Source of the DNA: an uncultured Gammaproteobacteria bacterium
Lineage (GTDB): Bacteria > Pseudomonadota > Gammaproteobacteria > Pseudomonadales > DT-91
Length of the DNA stretch: 6,080 nt
Assembly (NCBI GenBank): GCA_929200485.1
Contig: CAKMZU010000122.1
Span: 1,233-7,312 of the forward strand
Reading direction: 5' to 3'
The notes beneath the pieces were generated by a model, which saw only the letters and a program-made list of their open reading frames with translations, searched no databases and had not been told where the DNA came from. This document shows, in pieces, positions 1-6,080 of this stretch. Numbering within the stretch: position 1 is the first letter of the stretch; every line of letters starts with the position of its first letter. The position numbers and the translations under genes are program-made.

Positions 1-319
1 ACTTATAGGTCACCGTTTCTTCGGTATCCACGTTTAATAAATCAACCGTTACACCAAAAATGACTTTACCGTTTTTTGGCATCTTGGTGACATCAATCAC
101 CACGGATTCAGCCAGCTTACTTTCAATCTCTCGAATACGTGCTTCACATAAACCCTGCTGCTCACGGGCAGCATGATATTCAGCATTTTCTTTAAGGTCA
201 CCGTGTGCTCGAGCTTCAGCAATATCTTCAGTAATTTTAGGTCGATCAACAGTTTTTAAGCGTTCTAATTCTTCGCGAAGGCTCTTTTCACCTTCGACAG
301 TCATAGGGACTTGTGCCAT
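1..319 (-). CDS. greA: Transcription elongation factor GreA, N-terminal 106 codons (cut by left edge)
   Basis: GreA binds the secondary channel of RNA polymerase and stimulates cleavage of the 3' end of backtracked transcripts, so stalled elongation complexes can restart. The visible part starts [19 protein letters not shown] and carries the hallmark coiled-coil segment [20 protein letters not shown] (residues about 36-55), including the acidic tip region (D41, E44) that positions catalytic Mg2+ in the family. The N-terminal antiparallel coiled coil (about residues 1-75) is complete, and the sequence then enters the FKBP-like C-terminal domain at [16 protein letters not shown] before the window ends. 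The full family length is about 158 residues, so roughly 50 are missing; this is the window edge, not a truncation of the gene. The ATG at 319 overlaps the carB stop by one base (TAATG), and AAAAGG lies 7 nt upstream inside the carB end. It is very likely co-transcribed with carAB and translationally coupled to carB. Confidence 0.97.
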   Translation of the reverse strand, partial: MAQVPMTVEGEKSLREELERLKTVDRPKITEDIAEARAHGDLKENAEYHAAREQQGLCEARIREIESKLAESVVIDVTKMPKNGKVIFGVTVDLLNVDTEETVTYK

Positions 320-3300
320 TAAGATACCTTTTGATGTAAATCTTGCAAACGACGGACGGTTTTTTCAACGCCAAAGGCCATTGCCTTGCAAAGGGCATCA
401 CCGCCAGCAAGTGTTGTAGTATAGCTGACATCTTTTGCCAGAGCAGAGCGACGAATCGTCGACGAATCTGCTATAGCCTGCCTGCCTTCAGTGGTATTGA
501 TAATCAAATCAATTTCGCCATTTTTAATACTATCAACAATATGGGGACGACCTTCAAGCACTTTATTGATCGGCTGCACATCTAATCCGGCCTTGCTAAT
601 CACCTCTGCCGTTCCTTTCGTAGCAACAAGAGAAAAGCCTAAATCCAGTAGCTGGCCCGCAATATCTACAATACCTGGTTTATCAAATTCTCGAACACTT
701 AAGAAAGCAGTCCCTGATTCTGGCAATCGATCACCCGCACCAGCATGGGCTTTAGCAAAGGCTTCAGAGAAATCTTCACCAATACCCATGACTTCACCGG
801 TTGATTTCATTTCAGGGCCAAGAATCGGATCAACACCTTGAAATTTAGCAAATGGAAAGACGGCCTCTTTGACGCTGTAATAGGGGGGAATTACCTCTTC
901 AGTAAATCCTTGCGCTTCAAGTGAAATACCCGCCTGACAGCGCGCAGCAACTTTCGCAAGGGACGTTCCAATACACTTGGAGACAAATGGAACAGTTCGG
1001 GATGCACGTGGATTCACTTCAATGATATAAATCTCGCCATCCTGAACTGCCAGCTGGACATTCATTAAACCAACAACGCCTAATTCCAGTGCCATGCTTT
1101 TCACCATCACACGCACTTTATCTTGTGTTTCTTTATCAACGGTATACGGTGGAAGGCTGCAAGCTGAGTCACCTGAATGAACCCCTGCTTGCTCAATGTG
1201 CTGCATAATGGCACCGATAACAACATGCTTACCGTCAGAGACGGCATCAACGTCCAGTTCAATCGCCGCATTCAAGAAACAATCGAGCAATACGGGTGAA
1301 TCATTAGAGACTCGAACCGCTTCACGCATATAGCGCTCTAGCTCTTCTTCTTTGTAAACAATTTCCATTGCACGGCCACCTAATACATAGGAAGGACGAA
1401 CCACCAGCGGGTAGCCTAATTCACGCGCTTTTTCGATCGCCGCTTCTGATGATTTAACCGTGGCATTTGCAGGTTGTTTAAGATTCAAATATTGAATCAT
1501 TTGCTGGAAGCGTTCGCGATCTTCTGCTCGATCAATGGCTTCAGGGCTTGTACCAATAATAGGCACACCTAATCTTTCCAGATCTCGTGCTAATTTAAGC
1601 GGGGTTTGACCGCCGAACTGAACAATCACACCCTTCGGCTTCTCAAGATCAACAATGGCAAGCACATCTTCAAGCGTCACAGGCTCAAAAAACAAACGAT
1701 CAGAAGTATCGTAATCGGTAGAAACGGTCTCCGGGTTACAGTTAACCATGATGGTTTCGAACCCGTCTTCACGCATGGCAAGGGCTGCATGTACACAGCA
1801 GTAATCAAACTCTATCCCTTGACCGATACGGTTAGGACCGCCACCTAAGATAATAATTTTATCGTTGTCTGAAGGCTTCGCTTCGCAATAGGGCTCATAG
1901 GTTGAATACATATAGGCCGTCGATGACGCAAACTCAGCCGCGCAGGTATCGACGCGCTTATATACTGGGCGAAGATTAAGGGCTAAACGTTTTTCGCGAA
2001 CATCAACCTCATCGACTTGCAGTAACTTGGCTAAACGCAGGTCAGAAAATCCTTTACGCTTTAGCTGGTATAATTCATCAAACGAAAGGGCTTCCAAATT
2101 TTTATGTGTTAAAGCCTCTTCTTCTTTAATTAAGTCTTCAATTTGAATTAAAAACCATGGGTCAACATGCGTCTTTTCAACCATCTCATCTAAAGACAAA
2201 CCTAAGCGGAAAGCATCACCAATATACCAAAGTCTTTCAGCACCAATATTCGTCAATTCGCTGAGAACCTTATTGCGCTCATCTTCATCAGTTAAATCGG
2301 CTTTTTCATCAAAACCACATTTACCATCTTCCAATCCTCGCATCGCTTTTTGCAATGATTCCTGAAAAGTGCGGCCAATGGCCATCACTTCACCGACTGA
2401 TTTCATTTGCGTACTTAAGCGGTTTTCCGCTTGCGCAAATTTTTCAAAGGTGAAACGAGGAATTTTAGTCACAACATAGTCAATGGTCGGCTCAAACGAC
2501 GCGGGAGTTATACCGCCGGTAATATCGTTTGCTAATTCATCAAGGGTAAAACCAATGGCGAGTTTTGCAGCAATTTTTGCAATAGGGAAACCCGTGGCTT
2601 TAGACGCCAGTGCTGATGAGCGAGAAACCCTTGGATTCATTTCAATAATAACCATACGGCCATTTTCAGGATTCACGCCAAACTGCACGTTTGAACCGCC
2701 GGTTTCCACACCAATTTCACGCAATACGGCCAACGAGGCATTTCGCATGATTTGGTATTCTTTATCCGTTAGCGTTTGTGCCGGCGCTACGGTAATAGAA
2801 TCACCCGTATGAACACCCATAGCATCAAAATTTTCAATCGAGCAGACAATAATACAGTTATCGTTTTTGTCTCGAACCACTTCCATCTCATATTCTTTCC
2901 AACCAATGAGGGATTCATCGATTAGAAGTTCAGATGTTGGGGATAAATCCAGTCCACGCTCACAGATTTCTTCAAATTCTTCGCGGTTATAGGCAATACC
3001 GCCCCCTGAACCACCCATGGTAAAAGAAGGACGGATAATACAAGGGAAGCCGATCTTCTCATGAATACTCCAAGCTTGTTCCATCGTATTCGCAATACCT
3101 GAACGAGGGGTTTCGAGGCCAATACTTTTCATCGCATCATCAAAACGCTTGCGGTCTTCGGCTTTATCGATAGCATCTTCGGTTGCACCGATCATTTCAA
3201 CGCCAAATTCTTTTAAAACGCCGTTATGATCCAAATCTAATGCACAGTTCAATGCGGTTTGACCACCCATGGTTGGCAAAATCGCATCGGGACGCTCTTT

Positions 3301-3537
3301 TTCGATAATTTTTGCAACAGATTCCCAACGGACAGGCTCAATGTAAGTTGCATCGGCCATTGCTGGGTCAGTCATAATGGTCGCAGGGTTTGAGTTAACC
3401 AAAATAACGCGATAGCCTTCTTCTTTTAAGGCTTTACAGGCTTGCGCACCTGAATAATCAAATTCACAGGCTTGACCGATCACTATTGGGCCCGCACCTA
3501 GAATTAAAACACTGGAAATATCAGTTCGTTTAGGCAT
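319..3537 (-). CDS. carB: Carbamoyl-phosphate synthase large (ammonia-using) subunit CarB
   Basis: CarB makes carbamoyl phosphate from bicarbonate, ammonia channelled from CarA, and two ATP, feeding arginine and pyrimidine synthesis in the cytosol. At 1072 residues it is one short of E. coli CarB (1073). The two homologous halves are both intact. The carboxyphosphate half (about 1-400) has R129, R169, the [10 protein letters not shown] loop at 171-180, E215 and the metal-site motif IIEMNPR (E299, N301). The oligomerisation segment is about 401-553. The carbamoyl-phosphate half (about 554-935) has RPSYVLGGR (R714), E760, Q828 and IIEVNPR (E840, N842). The C-terminal allosteric MGS-like domain (about 936-1072) keeps T973, K974, T976 and K992, which match the UMP/IMP site, and E782, D790 and T1041 match the ornithine site. 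UMP inhibition and ornithine activation are therefore expected (inference). The ATG at 3537 has AGAGG 8 nt upstream. It lies 24 bp after carA and overlaps greA by one base. Confidence 0.99.
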   Translation of the reverse strand: MPKRTDISSVLILGAGPIVIGQACEFDYSGAQACKALKEEGYRVILVNSNPATIMTDPAMADATYIEPVRWESVAKIIEKERPDAILPTMGGQTALNCALDLDHNGVLKEFGVEMIGATEDAIDKAEDRKRFDDAMKSIGLETPRSGIANTMEQAWSIHEKIGFPCIIRPSFTMGGSGGGIAYNREEFEEICERGLDLSPTSELLIDESLIGWKEYEMEVVRDKNDNCIIVCSIENFDAMGVHTGDSITVAPAQTLTDKEYQIMRNASLAVLREIGVETGGSNVQFGVNPENGRMVIIEMNPRVSRSSALASKATGFPIAKIAAKLAIGFTLDELANDITGGITPASFEPTIDYVVTKIPRFTFEKFAQAENRLSTQMKSVGEVMAIGRTFQESLQKAMRGLEDGKCGFDEKADLTDEDERNKVLSELTNIGAERLWYIGDAFRLGLSLDEMVEKTHVDPWFLIQIEDLIKEEEALTHKNLEALSFDELYQLKRKGFSDLRLAKLLQVDEVDVREKRLALNLRPVYKRVDTCAAEFASSTAYMYSTYEPYCEAKPSDNDKIIILGGGPNRIGQGIEFDYCCVHAALAMREDGFETIMVNCNPETVSTDYDTSDRLFFEPVTLEDVLAIVDLEKPKGVIVQFGGQTPLKLARDLERLGVPIIGTSPEAIDRAEDRERFQQMIQYLNLKQPANATVKSSEAAIEKARELGYPLVVRPSYVLGGRAMEIVYKEEELERYMREAVRVSNDSPVLLDCFLNAAIELDVDAVSDGKHVVIGAIMQHIEQAGVHSGDSACSLPPYTVDKETQDKVRVMVKSMALELGVVGLMNVQLAVQDGEIYIIEVNPRASRTVPFVSKCIGTSLAKVAARCQAGISLEAQGFTEEVIPPYYSVKEAVFPFAKFQGVDPILGPEMKSTGEVMGIGEDFSEAFAKAHAGAGDRLPESGTAFLSVREFDKPGIVDIAGQLLDLGFSLVATKGTAEVISKAGLDVQPINKVLEGRPHIVDSIKNGEIDLIINTTEGRQAIADSSTIRRSALAKDVSYTTTLAGGDALCKAMAFGVEKTVRRLQDLHQKVS
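327..332 (-). promoter_or_regulatory. greA ribosome binding site inside the carB 3' end
   Basis: Read on the minus strand, AAAAGG sits 7 nt before the greA ATG (319-317) and lies within the last codons of carB. Together with the TAATG junction it fixes the greA start and suits termination-reinitiation by ribosomes finishing carB. Confidence 0.75.
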
Positions 3538-3545
3538 TTCTCTAT

Positions 3546-3550
3546 CCTCT
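3546..3550 (-). promoter_or_regulatory. carB ribosome binding site
   Basis: AGAGG on the minus strand ends 8 nt before the carB ATG, in the 24-bp carA-carB gap (3538-3561). That gap contains no hairpin or promoter I can support, so carB appears to depend on carA transcription. Confidence 0.75.
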
Positions 3551-3561
3551 ATATCCTAGGT

Positions 3562-4698
3562 CTATGCTTGTTCTTGCTTATGTTCTTGCATCAAAGCAAT
3601 GAACCGATCGAAAAGAGGGGCAACATCATGTGGGCCGGGACTAGCTTCAGGATGGCCTTGAAAACTATAAGCAGGGACGTCTGTACGCTCTATCCCTTGC
3701 AAGCTACCATCAAACAGTGATTTATGGGTTGCTTTCAGGTTATCCGGCATAGAGTTTTCATCCACCGCAAAGCCGTGGTTCTGACTGGTAATCATGACCA
3801 CGCCAGATGCTAAATCCTGCACAGGGTGGTTAGCGCCATGATGACCAAATTTCATTTTTTCTGTTTTTGCACCGGATGCAAGGGCCAGCAGCTGATGCCC
3901 CAGGCAGATGCCAAATACAGGAATTTTTGTATCCAGGATCGATTGGATTGCGTCAATCGCATAGGTACAAGGCTCAGGATCGCCAGGGCCATTGGATAAG
4001 AACACACCATCAGGGTTCAATGCGAGTACATCGGCGGCAGGCGTTTGTGCAGGGACGACCGTTAGCTTACAGCCTCGATCTGCCAGCATACGTAAAATAT
4101 TGCGCTTAACACCAAAATCGTAAGCCACAACATGATGCGCTGTTTTATCAACGGTTTGATGGCCATCTTCTAATGACCAGGTACCCTCATTCCACTGATA
4201 ACCTTCTTTAGTGGTCACCTCTTTGGCAAGATCCATCCCAGATAGGCCGGCAAAGTCTTTGGCTTTTTGTATTGCCTTTTCTTCGTCAATATCACCTGCC
4301 ATAATGCAACCAGACTGCGCACCTTTATCACGAAGAATTCGGGTTAATTCGCGCGTATCAATATCGCTGATACCAACCACATTACGTTCTTTCAAATAAT
4401 CCGAAAGGCTTTGCTCTGAGCGGAAGTTACTGGCGACTAAGGGTAGGTTTCGGATGATCAAACCCTTCGCAAATATATCATGGCTTTCTTCGTCTTCTTT
4501 ATTCACGCCGGTGTTACCGATATGCGGGTAAGTTAGCGTGACCATTTGTTCGGCATAAGAAGGGTCCGTCAGGATTTCCTGATAACCTGTCATCGATGTA
4601 TTAAAGACAACTTCGCCCACACTGTCGCCTTCGAAACCTATGGAAATCCCTTTAAAAACTCGTCCATCAGCAAGTGCTAGTATGGCAGGGACAGTCAA
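3562..4698 (-). CDS. carA: Carbamoyl-phosphate synthase small (glutaminase) subunit CarA, TTG start
   Basis: CarA hydrolyses glutamine and passes ammonia through an internal tunnel to CarB. It has 378 residues, compared with 382 in E. coli. The N-terminal CarA-specific domain spans about 1-150, with [19 protein letters not shown] at 30-48. The class I glutamine amidotransferase domain spans about 188-370. The catalytic triad is complete: C265 in GICLGHQ, and H349 and E351 in [13 protein letters not shown]. The oxyanion-side motif LSNGPGDP is at 234-241. The start is TTG at 4698. In this frame there is a TAG at 4725-4723 and no ATG or GTG between it and the TTG; GGAGG lies 5 nt upstream, and the next GTG (codon 27) is already inside conserved sequence. 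E. coli carA is also known to start at UUG. The gene is first in the carA-carB-greA operon and is preceded by a leader with an intrinsic terminator. Confidence 0.98.
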   Translation of the reverse strand: MTVPAILALADGRVFKGISIGFEGDSVGEVVFNTSMTGYQEILTDPSYAEQMVTLTYPHIGNTGVNKEDEESHDIFAKGLIIRNLPLVASNFRSEQSLSDYLKERNVVGISDIDTRELTRILRDKGAQSGCIMAGDIDEEKAIQKAKDFAGLSGMDLAKEVTTKEGYQWNEGTWSLEDGHQTVDKTAHHVVAYDFGVKRNILRMLADRGCKLTVVPAQTPAADVLALNPDGVFLSNGPGDPEPCTYAIDAIQSILDTKIPVFGICLGHQLLALASGAKTEKMKFGHHGANHPVQDLASGVVMITSQNHGFAVDENSMPDNLKATHKSLFDGSLQGIERTDVPAYSFQGHPEASPGPHDVAPLFDRFIALMQEHKQEQA

Positions 4699-4703
4699 GT
4701 CAA

Positions 4704-4708
4704 CCTCC
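4704..4708 (-). promoter_or_regulatory. Strong carA ribosome binding site supporting the TTG start
   Basis: GGAGG on the minus strand lies 5 nt before TTG 4698. The spacer and start read TTGACTTGAC, a direct repeat that puts a second TTG at 4703, but that frame hits TGA after one codon (TTG ACT TGA). Only the 4698 TTG opens the CarA frame. A strong Shine-Dalgarno sequence would compensate for the weak initiation codon. Confidence 0.85.
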
Positions 4709-4786
4709 GGTAATTCTTTATTCTATTTGCAGTTTCAAGGTTTGATGAGGGCTTTGAATCTTCCGAAAAACAAAAAAGACGAGTCG

Positions 4787-4823
4787 AAAAAAAGCGAGAT
4801 AAAGAAACCTCTATCTCGCTTTT
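4787..4823 (-). terminator. Intrinsic terminator in the carAB leader (candidate attenuator)
   Basis: On the minus strand a 12-bp perfect stem is seen (arms 4823-4812 and 4801-4790, core GCGAGATA/TATCTCGC) with a 10-nt loop, GAGGTTTCTT. The core is followed directly by seven T (4793-4787). The long T run is on the minus strand only: read on the plus strand the stem is followed by just TTTT then A. The terminator therefore acts on transcripts heading toward carA. It lies about 85-120 nt after the predicted start of the 4914-4942 promoter and about 90 nt before the carA start codon. A stop this strong ahead of the operon implies conditional read-through (attenuation), or that it ends a separate short RNA. 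No unbroken alternative (antiterminator) pairing was evident by eye. Confidence 0.85.
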
Positions 4824-4913
4824 ATCCTAAAAATCTTTTCTTCACATCCGGCACAGAATGACCCAATATCTTCGGCGATGCCCAAATAAAAAACTGCAAC
4901 AAACCGAGGGCGG

Positions 4914-4942
4914 ATTATATAGCCCGGATACCAGCCTGTCTA
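4914..4942 (-). promoter_or_regulatory. Sigma-70 promoter driving carAB
   Basis: On the minus strand the -35 is TAGACA (4942-4937, five of six consensus bases) and the -10 is TATAAT (4919-4914, perfect), separated by the optimal 17 bp. Transcription is predicted to start near 4907, in a pyrimidine-rich stretch. No other comparably good promoter points at carA. I looked for an ARG box, a PurR-type operator and a second promoter and found none convincing. E. coli carAB uses two promoters, one for pyrimidine and one for arginine control, so control here seems differently arranged (inference). Confidence 0.8.
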
Positions 4943-5026
4943 TATTATTTTTTCAGATCTTCTAAGACTTTTCACGTTTACTCCGGTCGAAAGTTTAAGT
5001 TGATATTAAGTAATACGTCTCACACC

Positions 5027-5298
5027 ATGGCAAAACTTTTTTAAAACTCATCCCTTTCACCTTCCTATTCATTATTGCTCAGCCAAATTTAGCTGCACTC
5101 CCAGACATACTGTAAATCACGACGTCAAACACCGATACACCTCTAAAGCATATTAAACAATCCCCACTGGATATAATTAACAGCGCGAATAGTGAAGACA
5201 ATCCAGACCTGGAAATGCAATCGTCGATACAAAGACTCACGGAAGCCTTCAAATCTTCACTGGCCAAGCGACCAGAAAAGCCATACTCGATCAACTGA
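5027..5298 (+). pseudogene. Broken gene for a small exported protein, diverged paralogue of the gene at 5443
   Basis: The frame starts at ATG 5027 as MAKLF and hits TAA at 5042-5044 right after a T6 run (5037-5042). Adding one T restores a frame reading LKLIPFTFLFIIAQPNLAA then LPD, a good signal peptide with likely cleavage after A24. That frame stops again at TAA 5113 (codon 30). It then reads on for 60 codons from 5116 to TGA 5296-5298, ending SIQRLTEAFKSSLAKRPEKP then YSIN. The repaired product is 90 residues and aligns with the 5443 product without a gap from Met1. Shared residues include L4, L6, Q19, L22, P26, D27, T36-D37-T38, D61, Q65, I68, L71, A74, F75, S78 and L79. The two cysteines of the downstream protein in this span are not conserved. 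No Shine-Dalgarno sequence is seen. Function is unknown; two independent lesions favour a decayed gene over programmed frameshifting. Confidence 0.5.
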
Positions 5299-5442
5299 TA
5301 GCCAATAAACTCTATATTCCTGGAGGCTGAAAGCCTTTATAGTCGCCTTCAGTTAGATTCAATAATTTTTTTCTTTAGCGAGGAACCTTTTTTTGTACAG
5401 CGCCATCCAATGCTTAATTATTATACATAACAGCCTAAACAC

Positions 5443-6080
5443 ATGAAGAGCCTTTGGTTAATAACTGTCTCTATAATTCTTACACTTGCTTTCTTTCAAA
5501 TAAGTTTAGGGGTTCCGCCCGATCATCAAATACACAAAAGCGCATGTACAGACACATATCATCATGAATGCCCAGGTAATAATTACCACTCCAAGCCAGA
5601 AAACATCAAGTCGAAGCACGTCGATATAAAAACACAGACTGCAATCAATAGTTTAGTAAAAGCGTTTGAAAATTCGCTTCCTCGATATGAGAAAAAAAAC
5701 CTCGAACCTCAAAACGTCGATAAAGCTGAAATTACGAATAGTGATGAGGAGCTTGCAAAAAAAATACTGCTTGAAGAACATAACATCGATAGCACCCTTT
5801 CTGGGTCCGGCAATAATTATTATGAAGCCACTTCGTCTAGGAATTGCAAACAAACATTAAAAAATGGGTTTAACGAATATTTTGCAACTGAGCACATTAA
5901 CACCTCCGCTAAACTATTTTCTGGCCATTGCGCCTGTTGTGATAAAAGTAGACCTCTCTCAAAAGAAAACACCGTTTATCTTTACGAGTTATTTGACACT
6001 GACTGTGACAAACACATTGTAATAGATAATGAAGGCAATCTCTTCGCAAAAATGTACCACGGAACGACACGCGATAAATT
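5443..6080 (+). CDS. Unrecognised exported Cys/His-rich protein, N-terminal 212 codons (cut by right edge)
   Basis: The frame is open from ATG 5443 to the window end with no stop. An in-frame TAA at 5428-5430 makes this ATG the first possible start. The N-terminus MKSLWLITVSIILTLAFFQ is a signal peptide, with likely signal peptidase I cleavage after G23 (ISLG/VPP), so the protein is probably periplasmic or secreted. No lipobox is seen. Residues 28-49 are rich in His and Cys (H28, H31, C35, H40, H41, C43, H49). Residues 60-115 look helical and charged. Four more Cys cluster at the end of the visible part: C163, C165 and C166 in GHCACCDKSRP, and C188 in TDCDKHIVID. With C135 that makes seven, suited to disulfides or metal binding (inference). 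I recognise no family. GC is about 32-40% in sampled lines, below carAB. No clear Shine-Dalgarno sequence or promoter is seen upstream. The broken gene before it is a likely paralogue. Confidence 0.75.
   Translation, partial: MKSLWLITVSIILTLAFFQISLGVPPDHQIHKSACTDTYHHECPGNNYHSKPENIKSKHVDIKTQTAINSLVKAFENSLPRYEKKNLEPQNVDKAEITNSDEELAKKILLEEHNIDSTLSGSGNNYYEATSSRNCKQTLKNGFNEYFATEHINTSAKLFSGHCACCDKSRPLSKENTVYLYELFDTDCDKHIVIDNEGNLFAKMYHGTTRDK

Larger units (their letters stand above)
4699..4907 (-). other. Predicted carAB 5' leader with a possible short leader ORF
   Basis: This is the transcribed, mostly untranslated stretch expected between the promoter and carA, about 209 nt. Besides the terminator it holds an open minus-strand frame from TTG 4902 (or 4899) to TAA 4824-4822. 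The frame has 26 codons and includes FFIWASPKILG and ends VKKRFLG; its stop overlaps the foot of the terminator stem. A GTG at 4845 in the same frame would give only MKKRFLG. Neither has a convincing Shine-Dalgarno sequence, and the TTG start would be only about 5 nt from the predicted transcript end, so translation is doubtful. The part after the terminator is U-rich, with runs of six and five U around 4764-4776. The leader could instead be a protein-, RNA- or nucleotide-sensing attenuator without a peptide. Confidence 0.4.

Noticed and set aside
4719..4745. Possible second carA promoter (TTGAAA and TAGAAT after the terminator)
   Set aside because: The two boxes are only about 7 bp apart and neither has a partner at 16-18 bp.
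343..4861. Several plus-strand frames of 60-116 codons opposite carA and carB, and a 66-codon minus-strand frame at 2922-3122
   Set aside because: All overlap highly conserved CarA/CarB coding sequence in other frames; none has supporting features.
5037..5042. T6 run as a phase-variation or programmed-slippage site
   Set aside because: Repairing the frame at this run still leaves the in-frame TAA at 5113, so slippage alone would not restore the protein; decay is simpler.
5079..5294. Minus-strand frame of 71 codons
   Set aside because: It is antisense to the broken exported-protein gene, has no recognisable domain or ribosome binding site, and the opposite strand explains the region better through the signal peptide and the paralogue match.
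5322..5338. Small hairpin GGAGGCT-GAA-AGCCTTT after the broken gene
   Set aside because: The stem is short with two G-U pairs and no T run follows, so it is not a convincing terminator.
5393..5428. Possible promoter for the 5443 gene (TTGTAC and TATTAT or TATACA)
   Set aside because: The spacing is 20 bp or more and the -35 is poor; no confident promoter can be called.
5653..5860. Short frames on both strands (5653-5853 minus, 5666-5860 plus)
   Set aside because: Both lie inside the longer open frame starting at 5443, which has a signal peptide and no stops over 212 codons.

Overview
The window looks like chromosomal DNA from a gammaproteobacterium. The reasons are the gene order carA-carB-greA on one strand, CarA/CarB/GreA sequences that follow the Escherichia coli proteins almost residue for residue (from memory, no alignment run), and a UUG-initiated carA. 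GC is roughly 45-50% in the carAB lines I counted by hand. I cannot name the genus.

Layout. Positions 1-4698 hold a tight minus-strand operon read from right to left: carA (TTG start at 4698), a 24-bp gap, carB, then greA, whose ATG shares one base with the carB stop (TAATG) and which runs off the left edge. CarA releases ammonia from glutamine. CarB uses it with bicarbonate and two ATP to make carbamoyl phosphate for arginine and pyrimidine synthesis. GreA rescues backtracked RNA polymerase.

Positions 4699-4942 are the control region of the operon. A near-consensus sigma-70 promoter (TAGACA, 17 bp, TATAAT) points at carA, with a predicted leader of about 209 nt. Inside that leader lies a textbook intrinsic terminator (12-bp perfect stem, 10-nt loop, run of seven U) about 90 nt before carA. 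This suggests attenuation of carAB, or a separate short RNA of about 120 nt. dapB, the usual upstream neighbour in several gammaproteobacteria, is not there.

Positions 5027-6080 are an AT-rich accessory stretch (about 32-40% GC in sampled lines) on the plus strand. It holds a broken gene for a small exported protein (5027-5298: one frameshift at a T6 run and one internal stop). After it comes an open, unrecognised gene for an exported Cys/His-rich protein that starts at 5443 and continues past the right edge. With the frameshift repaired, the two align without gaps from their first methionines and share signal peptides and a QxxIxxLxxAFxxSL block, so they are probably diverged tandem paralogues. 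No RNA gene, IS element, CRISPR array or attachment site was seen.
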